Source: an uncultured Coriobacteriaceae bacterium
Lineage (GTDB): Bacteria; Actinomycetota; Coriobacteriia; Coriobacteriales; Atopobiaceae
NCBI GenBank assembly: GCA_902766445.1
Contig: CACXDP010000117.1
Span: 1-35,126, forward strand
Length of the DNA: 35,126 nucleotides
Direction: 5' to 3'
The notes beneath the pieces are model-generated. The model ran no database searches, was not told where the DNA came from, and saw only the letters and a program-made list of their open reading frames with translations. Positions 14,636 to 23,486 of the stretch are shown piece after piece. The number at the start of each line of letters is the position of its first letter. Within the stretch, counting starts at the first letter, position 1. The position numbers were made by a program, and so were the translations under genes.

Positions 14636-16525
14636 ATGTGGGACTTTAGCTTAATGATGCCGTGCGTGCTCATGCTGTTTACGATACTAGGGTTTTATTT
14701 CAGCGAGCCACGCCTGCCGATTCGTGCAAACAGGACTTTTATGATTCTGTTGGCATTGGAGTTGTTCGTCATGGCGTCAGACATTGTCTCATCGCTGGCT
14801 GACCAGAACTATCAAAGTCTGAGCAGCGTTTCTCTCTATGTGGCGAACACGATCTATTTCATGCTCTTCTTTGCACGATCTTACTGGTTCTATCGCTTTG
14901 GTCTCGGCGTGATACATATTGCCTCGGAGGCTCAGCGGTGCATTGAGATACTGTTGTCGATGCCGTTTTGGCTGGGTGAAGCACTCTGCGTCTCGAGCGC
15001 CTTCACGGGAGCTGTTTTCTACATAGACAGTACGGGCTATCACAGTGGCCCCCTCTATGGAATACTCTACCTGTGCTCGTTCCTCTATATCGGGCTCTCG
15101 CTCCTGCTGCTTTTTCGGCGTGGCCAAGGCCTTCGCCGCCATGAGCGCAATGGTCTCATCGCCTACAACGCCATACTGCTCGCAGGTAACGTCCTACGCA
15201 TGCTCCTTCCCCGAGTGCTGGTGATGGACACCTTCTGCACGATGGCCATTACCACCATCTTCTTTGCCTTCATGAACCCTCATCTGTACATTGACCAGAG
15301 TCGAATCGCATTCAACAAGCGCGGACTCAGAATCCTGCTCTCAGAGGCCCACGAAAATGATGGTCTCCATGTCTTAGGAATGGTGGTCAAGAACTATCAG
15401 CAGGACCGAGTCGTCTTGGGTTCGAAGCGTATTGACGGTGCCATCGAGAGCATCTGTATCTGGTTGATGCAGAGCTTCCCCCAGAATGTCCTTTTTTACT
15501 TGGGCTCAGGTCGTCTCGCGATGACAGGCGAAAATGACGCGAACTGGGAAGACGTTTACCAGCGCATTCGCACACGCTTTTTCGAGCCGTGGGAAACTGA
15601 CGGGAACGCACTCGACCTTGACGTACGCTTCGTAAACATCGATGAAACGACCGACCTCAACACGCCAGACGTCATCATTGGCACCTTGTTATTCGCGCTC
15701 GAAAGCGCCGCACGTGACAGCGGTACGGCACCCGACTCTGACAAGGACATCCTGAGCATCGAGGACATACATGAGGAGATCAAGACTATCCGTGCGCTCG
15801 AACGTGTGCTTGAGCACAACGAGGTCGAGGTCTTCCTGCAGCCAATCGTCTTGAGCGGCACACACAGGTTGGTCGGTGCCGAGGCTTTGGCACGTATCCG
15901 TGATGAACATGGTGACATCGTACCACCGTCGCTGTTCATCCCCATCGCTGAGCATGAGGGCCTTATCGACAAGCTGGGCATTCAGGTGCTCAACAAAGTC
16001 TGCGTATTCATCACCTCTCATGATTTGCGACAGCTCGGCCTTCAATGGATCAACATCAACCTTTCGCCTCTTCAGTGCGTTCAGCGCGACATAGTTGAAC
16101 GTTTCACGCAAATCCTCGAGCAGCACGACATCTCGCCGGATTTGATTCACCTCGAGATTACCGAGCAGAGCCTCATTGACTATTCCCTAGTTGAGAAACA
16201 GGTTCTCCAGCTTCACGACATGGGCTTTAGGTTCTCCCTTGACGACTATGGGACGGGCTATTCTAACCTCGTCCGCCTGTCCGACTATCCCTTTGCCAAT
16301 ATCAAGTTGGACATGTCGCTCGTACACGGTTATAGCAACGACAAGAATTACCTGTTGCCCGTGATGGTGAGTGCCCTCAAGGATGTCGGTTACACTATCA
16401 CGGCAGAGGGCATCGAGACCGAGGAAATGGCACTGTGCATCTCAGACATTGGTGCCGACTATCTGCAGGGCTACCTTTTCTCGAAGCCTCTGCCCATTGA
16501 CGAGTTTGTACGTACGTATGGCTAG
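14636..16525 (+). CDS. Membrane-bound EAL-domain cyclic-di-GMP phosphodiesterase
   Basis: This 629-residue protein probably breaks down cyclic di-GMP at the membrane. I start it at ATG 14636 because GGAGAGGAGG lies just upstream; the longer frame begins in a palindrome. Seven or so hydrophobic segments fill residues 5-225, a 7TM-type sensor. A GGDEF-like region follows (about 250-385) with the signature degraded to LGSGR, so no cyclase activity is expected. The EAL domain (about 405-625) keeps its catalytic residues: AEALAR, ININLSPLQ, LEITEQS, SLDDYGTGYSNL, IKLD, AEGIET and LQGYLFSKPLP. It ends tail to tail with the spermidine synthase gene, their stop codons sharing CTAG. The sensed signal is unknown. 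Confidence 0.92.
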   Translation: MWDFSLMMPCVLMLFTILGFYFSEPRLPIRANRTFMILLALELFVMASDIVSSLADQNYQSLSSVSLYVANTIYFMLFFARSYWFYRFGLGVIHIASEAQRCIEILLSMPFWLGEALCVSSAFTGAVFYIDSTGYHSGPLYGILYLCSFLYIGLSLLLLFRRGQGLRRHERNGLIAYNAILLAGNVLRMLLPRVLVMDTFCTMAITTIFFAFMNPHLYIDQSRIAFNKRGLRILLSEAHENDGLHVLGMVVKNYQQDRVVLGSKRIDGAIESICIWLMQSFPQNVLFYLGSGRLAMTGENDANWEDVYQRIRTRFFEPWETDGNALDLDVRFVNIDETTDLNTPDVIIGTLLFALESAARDSGTAPDSDKDILSIEDIHEEIKTIRALERVLEHNEVEVFLQPIVLSGTHRLVGAEALARIRDEHGDIVPPSLFIPIAEHEGLIDKLGIQVLNKVCVFITSHDLRQLGLQWININLSPLQCVQRDIVERFTQILEQHDISPDLIHLEITEQSLIDYSLVEKQVLQLHDMGFRFSLDDYGTGYSNLVRLSDYPFANIKLDMSLVHGYSNDKNYLLPVMVSALKDVGYTITAEGIETEEMALCISDIGADYLQGYLFSKPLPIDEFVRTYG

Positions 16526-18081
16526 CCCCACGAAGTCAACGCCTTGTCGTAGTACTCGACGAGCACTGGACGGTTCATGGTGTTGGTGACAATGTCATCG
16601 GGATGAGCTTCGTCCTTGCCAAACTCAAACATCGCCCCAACGATTTCGTCGGTAAGGTACTTGGTATTGACCTCCACGTGCACATCACGATTCAACTTGC
16701 CGCGTGACGCCACGTTGAACCCCCAGTCACCAAACGATGGTACCTGCAGGTGATACGGGAGCACACATAGACCCTCTTTCTCCATGGTATCGTGAATACA
16801 CCAGAACGCCTCGCGCGCATAGTACGGACTTGTCGATTGCGTGACAAGTGTCCCGCCCTCCGTAAGATGTGCGGCGACGAGTCTGTAGAAGGCACCGGTA
16901 TAGAGTTGGTTGAGCGCCTCGTTGTTTGGGTCGGGTAGGTCGATAATTACAACGTTATACGCATCGTGGCTCTCGGCTAGAAACTGCTTTGCGTCCTCGT
17001 TGAGAACCCGTACGCGTTTGTCCGTCAATGCGCCGCCGTTGAGTCTTGCAATAGTCTCTTGCTCGGCGCACAGACGAGTTATCTCGGGATCGATGTCTAC
17101 GACAGTGATGCTCTTCACGTCGTCATGTTTCAAAATCTCGCGTGCGGCAAGGCCATCGCCGCCACCAAGTACGAGCACGTTTTCGTGCGAGGGGGTCATT
17201 GCCATGGGAATCTGCACAAGCGCCTCATGATAGCGATACTCGTCTTTCGAGCAGAACTGGATGTTACCGTCCAAAAAGAGCCTCAGGTCATCGTCCCGCT
17301 TTGTAAGCACGATTTTTTGGTATGGCGTCTGCTCTGAGAGAATCACGGTGTCACGATACAAGCCGCCTTCGATGATTCTCGAGATGTTTTGCGAGAGTGC
17401 GATGCCCGTTGCCATGCTCGCGAGTAGACATATCGCCACGATGCGCAACGACCTCACACCGTCGATGCGCCTCGCATAACGCCATAGGATGATGGTTGCC
17501 GCCACCACGTTGACGAGTCCGCAAAAAAACGACGTGGCAAAGAACCCGAGCTGGGGAAGCAGCAGAAGCGGGAACGCGATTGATCCCAGCAGCCCGCCGA
17601 GGTAGTCAACGGAAAAGATGGACGAAAGCGTTACGTGCAACCGACGTTTGTCAGCCTCTACGATGCGAGTGAGAATGGGAATCTCCGCGCCAACCAGGAC
17701 GCCGATGGCTATGACCTCGGCATACATAAAGATGACGTAGTTTCTGAGATACAGGTGTGATGTAAATAGCAGCAGTGAGCTCGTACCTCCCAAAAGTCCT
17801 ACCAAAAGCTCGATTTGTGTCAGTCTTCGAAACAGATGGTTCACGACGTACTTGGAAAGGTAGGCGCCTAGCCCCATCGAAGCCATATAGAGCCCAATGG
17901 TAACCGAGTATTGCAGTACGCTGTTGCCGAGCAGATAGGTGCTGATAGCGCTAATGATGAGCTCGTAGCAGATGGAACAGCCCGATATTATGAGCACCAC
18001 AAAGAGCAGCGGACGCCACTCAACGAATGCCTCTGAATCGTTCGAGGCTGCCTCAGCCGATTCGTCGCACTTACTTTCCAT
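16522..18081 (-). CDS. speE: Membrane-anchored spermidine synthase-like aminopropyltransferase
   Basis: This 519-residue protein starts at ATG read from 18081, with GGAGG eight bases upstream. The N-terminal half (about 25-240) has seven or so transmembrane segments. The C-terminal half is a spermidine-synthase-type Rossmann domain with VLVLGGGDGLAAREIL for decarboxylated AdoMet, VVDIDPEI, and VVIIDLPDPNNEALNQLY in place of the usual DSTDP loop. It should move an aminopropyl group from decarboxylated AdoMet to an amine acceptor at the membrane face. The acceptor need not be free putrescine in this membrane class. It is last in a minus-strand operon behind AdoMet decarboxylase and a DUF4178-like protein, overlapping the latter by 11 bases. 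Confidence 0.88.
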   Translation of the reverse strand: MESKCDESAEAASNDSEAFVEWRPLLFVVLIISGCSICYELIISAISTYLLGNSVLQYSVTIGLYMASMGLGAYLSKYVVNHLFRRLTQIELLVGLLGGTSSLLLFTSHLYLRNYVIFMYAEVIAIGVLVGAEIPILTRIVEADKRRLHVTLSSIFSVDYLGGLLGSIAFPLLLLPQLGFFATSFFCGLVNVVAATIILWRYARRIDGVRSLRIVAICLLASMATGIALSQNISRIIEGGLYRDTVILSEQTPYQKIVLTKRDDDLRLFLDGNIQFCSKDEYRYHEALVQIPMAMTPSHENVLVLGGGDGLAAREILKHDDVKSITVVDIDPEITRLCAEQETIARLNGGALTDKRVRVLNEDAKQFLAESHDAYNVVIIDLPDPNNEALNQLYTGAFYRLVAAHLTEGGTLVTQSTSPYYAREAFWCIHDTMEKEGLCVLPYHLQVPSFGDWGFNVASRGKLNRDVHVEVNTKYLTDEIVGAMFEFGKDEAHPDDIVTNTMNRPVLVEYYDKALTSWG

Positions 18082-19255
18082 ACGAGGTTCCTCCACCAGA
18101 CGTTTTCTTGGCTGCTATGCTCTCCTGGCGAACGCTGCTGGCGTAGGTCTCGTATGGGCTTGTCGTAGAACTGTCGATGGCCGTCTCACCTGTATAGTGA
18201 CTGTAAGATGACTCAGTGTCCTTGTAGCTTTCGCTATCGCTGGTATACCCTACCGCTCGATAGAACTGCCGATACCACAAGTACGAACTATGGCGTGCAT
18301 GATAAGGCCGTCGATCGGTGGAGTATGCGTGCTTTCGGCTCGATACCTGCACAAGCGTCTTCGGATGATTGGTTTCTAGGCTGCTCGTCTCCGCGGTACT
18401 ATCTTCATCGGTCTTTTCGCTGGCTTCCTTTGTACTGTCCTCCGCGCTGGCCTGCACTTCCTCCTGTCCAAGGCCGTCTTCACCCGCGTCCTTGTATACG
18501 AGGATGTATTCATTGTCGGTGAGAATTGCGACCGTTTGTCCCGTATCATCCTCCCGCACGTTACGAACGTATCCTTCCAGCTTCTTGATAATGTCATTCG
18601 AGGCGTCGTAGACCGAGAACTCGGTGGCATAGGTCTTCACATCGGGCTGATCGCTGTCGGCTGCCTCGGTTACCTCGATGTAGGGATAATCGTTGTCGAG
18701 CTTTGCACAGATGTCTGTCTCATAATCGCTTTTGGTCGGCATAAGTAACGACAGGAAAGGAAAAAGCATCACTAAGGCGATGTATATTAATAAAGCATTA
18801 CGGCAGCCATTGCCACGTGGCTTCTTTGCGTCAGGTGACGGACCCAGGTCTTTGATGTCGCTACGCTCCACGTACATGCCGCGAGAGTACTCAGTTCCGT
18901 CACTCCAGCGCTCCACCGAGAAAGTGTGTTCTCCCTCGGCATCCTCCCACGTTTCGTACTGAGCGGTCTCACCATTGTCCACGTCTACGTCGCCAGCGCG
19001 ACCACACACGACCTGCGTACCAGAATCCACGCGGTGATACCCCTGCGGTGGGTTGGAAGTGCTCACCATAAACGACATCTCGTACTCGTCGTTGCCCGTG
19101 TCGTACGAGAGCCACGATATTGACCCGTCATTGCTGTTGCGAAGGCGATACTCTTCCCACTCGTCACCTTGTCCGCGGTCACGATACAGGATGGACCCCA
19201 GAATGAGGTACTTCACGCCTTGAACCGAAAGGTCATGTCCCACGCTAAAGTTCAT
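18071..19255 (-). CDS. DUF4178-like membrane protein of the polyamine operon
   Basis: This 394-residue protein starts at ATG read from 19255 (GGAGG upstream), within the end of the AdoMet decarboxylase gene. Residues 1-150 form a beta-rich domain that I assign to DUF4178: FSVGHDLSVQGVKYLILGSI, then WEEYRLRN, WLSYDTG, YETWEDAEGEHTFSVERWSDG. One transmembrane stretch follows (NALLIYIALVMLFPFLSLLM, about 168-187). After it come about 80 residues with an acidic, strand-rich pattern, and a long Ser/Thr/Tyr/Glu-rich low-complexity tail ending SGGGTSYGK. Function is unknown. Tight coupling on both sides points to work with decarboxylated AdoMet and the membrane aminopropyltransferase. Confidence 0.8.
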   Translation of the reverse strand: MNFSVGHDLSVQGVKYLILGSILYRDRGQGDEWEEYRLRNSNDGSISWLSYDTGNDEYEMSFMVSTSNPPQGYHRVDSGTQVVCGRAGDVDVDNGETAQYETWEDAEGEHTFSVERWSDGTEYSRGMYVERSDIKDLGPSPDAKKPRGNGCRNALLIYIALVMLFPFLSLLMPTKSDYETDICAKLDNDYPYIEVTEAADSDQPDVKTYATEFSVYDASNDIIKKLEGYVRNVREDDTGQTVAILTDNEYILVYKDAGEDGLGQEEVQASAEDSTKEASEKTDEDSTAETSSLETNHPKTLVQVSSRKHAYSTDRRPYHARHSSYLWYRQFYRAVGYTSDSESYKDTESSYSHYTGETAIDSSTTSPYETYASSVRQESIAAKKTSGGGTSYGK

Positions 19256-19595
19256 TGCTTCCTCCTGTGTCCCTCTCGATGCATTGCATGCGGCATCGTG
19301 TCGTCCCAAGCGCTCGTCTGATCGAAGCTTCTATCTGTTTGGGATTGGCGTGCGTACAAGAAAACACGTCAATGGCTGCGTAGCAGCTTTCCGGCCATGT
19401 GTGGATGGCGAGGTGCGAGGTGGAAAGAATCGCGACATACGTTACGCCCTGCGGTGTGAAGTGATGTACGCGCTGATCGAGAATCCTTGATTCCATGCCA
19501 TCCACGATTTGCGTTGCGACCTCTCGGATTCTCTCCTCATCATCAAGTGCCACGGAGTCGCAGCCGTATGCGTCAATGAGAATCTCTAGCGCCAT
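19245..19595 (-). CDS. speD: S-adenosylmethionine decarboxylase proenzyme (SpeH type)
   Basis: This 116-residue protein makes decarboxylated AdoMet, the aminopropyl donor for polyamines. It is the short prokaryotic class 1B form, which cuts itself to make a pyruvoyl group. The site TSHLAIHTWPE places Ser60 as pyruvoyl precursor and His65 as processing residue; IDVFSC gives Cys80. These match Ser63, His68 and Cys83 of the Thermotoga enzyme with constant offset. The residue before the cut is Thr59 rather than the Glu usual in that class. ATG read from 19595 with AGAGGGA upstream was preferred to a GTG 18 bases earlier. It is the first gene of the operon and overlaps the DUF4178-like gene by 11 bases. 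Confidence 0.93.
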   Translation of the reverse strand: MALEILIDAYGCDSVALDDEERIREVATQIVDGMESRILDQRVHHFTPQGVTYVAILSTSHLAIHTWPESCYAAIDVFSCTHANPKQIEASIRRALGTTRCRMQCIERDTGGSNEL

Positions 19596-19710
19596 TGCCG
19601 TCCCTCTAGCCAACCTCGAGTAAAGTCCCTAAACATTTATACGATAGGGCTGTGCAGCGTATTGCGCAATGGGTGCTTAGAGTTGAAAGTTACACGATGG
19701 GGATAACCTC

Positions 19711-19727
19711 TATCATGTACCATGATA
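19711..19727. promoter_or_regulatory. Operator-like inverted repeat upstream of azlC
   Basis: TATCATG-TAC-CATGATA is a perfect 7-base inverted repeat, 36 bases before the azlC start, in the region shared with the divergent polyamine operon. Its size and position suit a dimeric repressor site. No regulator gene is adjacent. Confidence 0.4.
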
Positions 19728-19762
19728 CGGCTAGCTGCAAAGAGATCGAGAGTGCAGGGTAG

Positions 19763-20536
19763 GTGAGTCAGGTGTTTGCAAGCGGGAACGGGATTCTGGC
19801 CCGGCATGGCAAGGCAATAAAGGAAGGCATGCGCGATGGCGTTCCCATCGGAGCTGGCTACTTCGTGGTGGCCTTCTCGCTTGGCATTGCCGCGCGGAGT
19901 GCGGGGCTCACGCCGTGGGAGGGCTTCGTGGCAAGCTTGCTCAACAATGCCTCCGCCGGTGAGTATGCTGCCTTCACCCTCATGGCCGCCAATGCATCCT
20001 ACTTGGAACTAGCTGTCGTCACACTCATTGCTAATGCGCGCTATCTCCTCATGAGCACGGCGCTCAGTCAACGCTTCTCGCCAAAGACGGGCACGTTGCA
20101 TCGGGTGTTGGTCGGCTTCGACGTGACCGACGAGCTGTTTGGCATCGCGATTGCCCGCCCGGGCATGGTTGATCCCTTTTACTCGTATGGGGCGTTCGTT
20201 CCGGCACTCTCGGGTTGGTCAGTTGGCACGGCGCTCGGGATTGCGATGGGCAACGTTCTACCCGCACGTGCCGTGAGCGCTCTCTCGGTCGCACTCTATG
20301 GCATGTTCCTCGCCATCATCATACCGCCGGCGCGGCAGAACCGCATCGTGCTGGGATGTGTGGTCGTGAGTTTCGCCGCAAGCCTGCTCTTTACGGTTGT
20401 CCCCGCCCTCGCAGGACTGTCCGCTGGCACGCGTACCATTGTTTTGACGGTGGCCATATCCTCGGCAGCGGCATTGCTCTTCCCCGTGTCGGACGAGGAG
20501 TTGCAGCACGATGAGGAGGACGCGGATGCAGCATAA
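19763..20536 (+). CDS. azlC: AzlC-family branched-chain amino acid exporter, large subunit
   Basis: This 257-residue membrane protein is the large subunit of an AzlCD exporter, which moves branched-chain amino acids or their analogues out of the cell. Typical features are GVPIGAGYFVVAFSLGIAAR near residue 25, LLNNASAGEYAAF, ANARYLLMSTALSQR and a run of hydrophobic helices to about residue 245, then an acidic tail. The start is GTG 19763; the AGGGTAGG before it is poorly spaced, so the start is less certain than the gene. It overlaps azlD by 11 bases. Confidence 0.92.
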   Translation: MSQVFASGNGILARHGKAIKEGMRDGVPIGAGYFVVAFSLGIAARSAGLTPWEGFVASLLNNASAGEYAAFTLMAANASYLELAVVTLIANARYLLMSTALSQRFSPKTGTLHRVLVGFDVTDELFGIAIARPGMVDPFYSYGAFVPALSGWSVGTALGIAMGNVLPARAVSALSVALYGMFLAIIIPPARQNRIVLGCVVVSFAASLLFTVVPALAGLSAGTRTIVLTVAISSAAALLFPVSDEELQHDEEDADAA

Positions 20537-20834
20537 CACTCTCGTCTATATTGCCGTAATGTCGGCGGTCACGCTCTCGGTCAAGATTCTGCCGCTCACG
20601 CTCATCCGCAGGCCTATCAAGAGCCGTTTTGTTCGTTCGTTTCTGTACTACGTTCCCTATGTCACGCTTGCGGTCATGACCTTTCCTGCCATTGTGCAGG
20701 CCACGGACCTGCCCTTGGCGGGAGCTATCGCGCTCATCGTCGGCATCGTGGCTGCATGGTTTGGTGCGAGCCTCTTTCAGGTAGCTGCCACGTGTTGCGT
20801 GCTCGTGCTGATTATCGAATTTCTGATGCTGTGA
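20526..20834 (+). CDS. azlD: AzlD-family branched-chain amino acid exporter, small subunit
   Basis: This 102-residue membrane protein is the small AzlD partner. It has about four hydrophobic segments and the typical pattern VTLSVKILPLTLIRR, then SFLYYVPYVTLAVMTFPAIV. I chose ATG 20526 over one 15 bases earlier because GGAGG lies eight bases upstream. It starts within the last codons of azlC, so the two are translationally coupled. Confidence 0.92.
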   Translation: MQHNTLVYIAVMSAVTLSVKILPLTLIRRPIKSRFVRSFLYYVPYVTLAVMTFPAIVQATDLPLAGAIALIVGIVAAWFGASLFQVAATCCVLVLIIEFLML

Positions 20835-20888
20835 TGCGACCGTGTATTCTCAATGTTGCGTAGCGGGTGCCTCGGCTCGATATTCGTG

Positions 20889-20894
20889 TATAAT
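20889..20894 (+). promoter_or_regulatory. Probable -10 element for the lipoprotein gene
   Basis: TATAAT, 30 bases before the start at 20924, in the 89-base gap after azlD. No good -35 is present at 16-18 bases upstream, so an activator or a weak promoter is possible. Confidence 0.35.
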
Positions 20895-20923
20895 CTCAAA
20901 ACTATGAATGGTAAGGGGGTCTC

Positions 20924-21853
20924 ATGAAACGCACAACAGCTTTCGTCTCCACAGCACTGGTGGCGGTGCTGTCAGTGGGTACGGTGACGGGGTGTGCCGA
21001 TGAGCGGGCTGTGGGGCCTCAGCCCGAGAGAGAGACTGCCCCTGCGGCTGATCAACCTCAAAGCGAGGTTGTCATCGAGCTGAAATCAGCCATCTCGAAT
21101 GAGCCTGCATTCAAGTCGGTCACAGCGACCGAAAGAGCTAAGGCGACCTTTGAGGATGGCTCCGAGACTACTGAGGGTGCCTCAGCTGACGAGACGAGTT
21201 CGGAGCCCAATGTCCTAGAGTCGGTGAGCACCTATCAGTTCGATGCGAGCGGCGATAAGCTAAAGACGAGCATGACACACAAAATAGGTGACATGACTAT
21301 GCAATATTTCTCTGACGGCGATGATGCCGTATACGTTGCCGATGACACCGTCTATTCTGGCTCGACTGAACAGTTTGGTTTGGGTCATTTTGACGGTCCG
21401 CAAGCCTACGTAGAGTCGGAGATTGGTGATTTGAATTCCATCGTCGATTGTGCTGCCAGCGTGGATAAGGAACAGCAAGGCGAGGCGTCCATCTACAAAC
21501 TAACGCTCGATGTCCAGAAGTACATCGCATCTGACGAGGTTTTGACCATGATGGCGGAGAGCGGGAATCCAGTTCGCGCAAGCACCGTGACTCTCGGTTT
21601 CGACCAAGAAGGGCGTATGGTGTTGGTAGGCCATGTGCTGGAGTACGACAAGAGCATTACCGAGCTGGATATCGAGTTTACTGATTTTGACAACACTGTT
21701 GTCGGACCAATGCCCAAAGCCACAGCCTCGTACGAAGAGTTATTGGCAGATGAGGAGGGAAAGTACGCAGACCTTGACGAGGAATATGATACGACGAAGG
21801 GTGACGGAAGCGAAGTCAAAGCGGACTCTCCGAACTACGACGAGAGCAAATAG
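20924..21853 (+). CDS. Lipoprotein of unknown function (possible LolA/LppX-like fold)
   Basis: This 309-residue protein has a signal peptide with lipobox VTGC (Cys24), then an acidic linker. The mature part (about 55-280) alternates amphipathic strands: ESVSTYQFDASGDKLKTSMT, MTMQYFSDGDDAVYVADDTV, STVTLGFDQEGRMVLVGH, SITELDIEFTDFDNTV. This looks like the half-barrel pattern of LolA/LppX-type and related Gram-positive lipoproteins; that is an inference from pattern only. The C-terminus is very acidic. AAGGGGG precedes ATG 20924. The amino-acid ABC importer begins 52 bases downstream on the same strand and may share its transcript. Confidence 0.84.
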   Translation: MKRTTAFVSTALVAVLSVGTVTGCADERAVGPQPERETAPAADQPQSEVVIELKSAISNEPAFKSVTATERAKATFEDGSETTEGASADETSSEPNVLESVSTYQFDASGDKLKTSMTHKIGDMTMQYFSDGDDAVYVADDTVYSGSTEQFGLGHFDGPQAYVESEIGDLNSIVDCAASVDKEQQGEASIYKLTLDVQKYIASDEVLTMMAESGNPVRASTVTLGFDQEGRMVLVGHVLEYDKSITELDIEFTDFDNTVVGPMPKATASYEELLADEEGKYADLDEEYDTTKGDGSEVKADSPNYDESK

Positions 21854-21905
21854 CTTTGGCTTGGTATAGATGTGTAGTAAAAGACTTGGAGGTGAGTGCA
21901 CAACA

Positions 21906-23486
21906 ATGAATCGAACGCGGCTGAAAACGCCCTTCATAGCGTTGATTGCGTTGGCCGTCTTGTTTGCCATCGGATGGGGCTCAGTGCCCAAAGCCGTGGC
22001 AGAATCAGCCGATGAAGCGACGAAAACGGAAGACACTTCGACGTACGAGTTTCAGACCGTCGATGAGCTCTTTGGAAAGTCGCTTGGCATGATCAGCGGA
22101 GGGGCCTTCGACACGATTTTGTTCAGTAACTACGACGGATTCGAGCAGAAGGACTTTTCGTATTACAACTCCTATGCCGAGATTATCCAGGCACTCAAGA
22201 CAAACAAGATTGACGCCATGATTACCGACTTGCCGGTAGCACAGCTTGCGGTAAGCAGAAACACAGGCATCGGCATTCTGCCCGAGAAACTTGTGGAAGA
22301 CCACTACGGGTTCGTCTTGGCAAAAGACAGCCCCTACACCGCGATGTTCAACGAGCGCATCGCAGCCTATCGCGAGGACGGAACCATCGCGGAGCTCTAC
22401 AAGAAGTGGACGAGCACAGATGACACCAACAAAACCCTGCCTGAGCAGGACTGGGATACTTCCAAGGGAACCCTTAGCGTGGCGGTCGGGGCTGATTCTG
22501 AGCCCATGGCCTATCAGATAGGCGAAACACCGAGTGGCATGACTGTCGATTTGCTGTGTCATATCTTCCGTGATTTGGGGTATGGCATGGAGACCAAGAG
22601 CCTTGCATCGGGCTCCCTCATCGCCGAGGTTCAGTCGGGCAAGGCAGACGTGGCTACGAGCTGCTTCTCCATTACCGAAGAGCGCAAGAAGATGGTCGAC
22701 ATGACCGAGCCGTTCTACGACGGAGGCATAGTGGCTGTCGTGCGCGATACGGCGGCAGTCGCGGAACAAGAGCAGGGATTCTTTGAGGGGCTTGCAGCCA
22801 GTTTCGAGCGTACCTTTATTACCGAAGGCCGTTGGCAGCTCATCCTCTCCGGATTAATCGTGACCCTGCTCATTTCTGTGATATCTGGCGTTGCGGGGCT
22901 TGCACTCGGGTTTCTCTTTGTGCTGCTGCGGCGGAAGCGGGAGAGTGGCCTTGCCGACAAGCTTATCCATCTGCTCGAGAGCCTACTTGGGGGCCTGCCT
23001 GTAGTCGTAGTCCTCATGGTCTTCTACTATGTGGTGTTCGGGGCGCTTACCATTTCTGGAGTCGTTGTCGCGATTTTGGTCTTTACGCTCATCTTTGGGG
23101 CGTCAGCGGGTTCGATTATGTGGAATGCCGTCCGTGCGATCGATGCCGGACAAGTCGAGGCCGGACGTGCCTTGGGTTTCGGTGACAGCGACACCTTCTT
23201 CCTCGTTGTGCTTCCTCAGGCTGCGCGCCAGTGCGTGCCACTCCTGATTGCGCAGTTCGTGAGCCTCATCAAAGACACCTCCGTCGTGGGATACATCGCG
23301 GTGCAGGACCTCACTCGCGTCGGCGACCTGATTCGCGCGCGTACCATGGAGGCATTCTTCCCGCTCATTGCCATCGCAGTTATCTACTTCGTGCTCTGCC
23401 GCCTGATGGCATGGCTCCTGAGCCTCTGGGCAAAGAAGCTCGAGCCCAAGAAAGAGCCGAGGGCAATCAAGGGGGTCGAGCTGTAA
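21906..23486 (+). CDS. Amino-acid ABC transporter, fused binding domain and permease
   Basis: This 526-residue protein combines a solute-binding part and a HisM/GlnP-type permease for polar amino-acid uptake. After a signal anchor (about 10-30) come two half-domains in unusual order. Residues 40-180 match the later half of a family-3 binding protein ([41 protein letters not shown]). Residues 190-275 match the first half ([47 protein letters not shown]). The permease (about 295-510) has the EAA-type loop [20 protein letters not shown]. Start ATG 21906 has GGAGGT upstream at a rather long spacing of 12. It is coupled to the ATPase gene, whose ATG overlaps its TAA by one base. Confidence 0.9.
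   Translation: MNRTRLKTPFIALIALAVLFAIGWGSVPKAVAESADEATKTEDTSTYEFQTVDELFGKSLGMISGGAFDTILFSNYDGFEQKDFSYYNSYAEIIQALKTNKIDAMITDLPVAQLAVSRNTGIGILPEKLVEDHYGFVLAKDSPYTAMFNERIAAYREDGTIAELYKKWTSTDDTNKTLPEQDWDTSKGTLSVAVGADSEPMAYQIGETPSGMTVDLLCHIFRDLGYGMETKSLASGSLIAEVQSGKADVATSCFSITEERKKMVDMTEPFYDGGIVAVVRDTAAVAEQEQGFFEGLAASFERTFITEGRWQLILSGLIVTLLISVISGVAGLALGFLFVLLRRKRESGLADKLIHLLESLLGGLPVVVVLMVFYYVVFGALTISGVVVAILVFTLIFGASAGSIMWNAVRAIDAGQVEAGRALGFGDSDTFFLVVLPQAARQCVPLLIAQFVSLIKDTSVVGYIAVQDLTRVGDLIRARTMEAFFPLIAIAVIYFVLCRLMAWLLSLWAKKLEPKKEPRAIKGVEL

Noticed and set aside
16522-16525. Shared CTAG of two convergent stop codons as a designed feature
   Set aside because: Four-base tail-to-tail stop overlaps are common in compact genomes and need no explanation.
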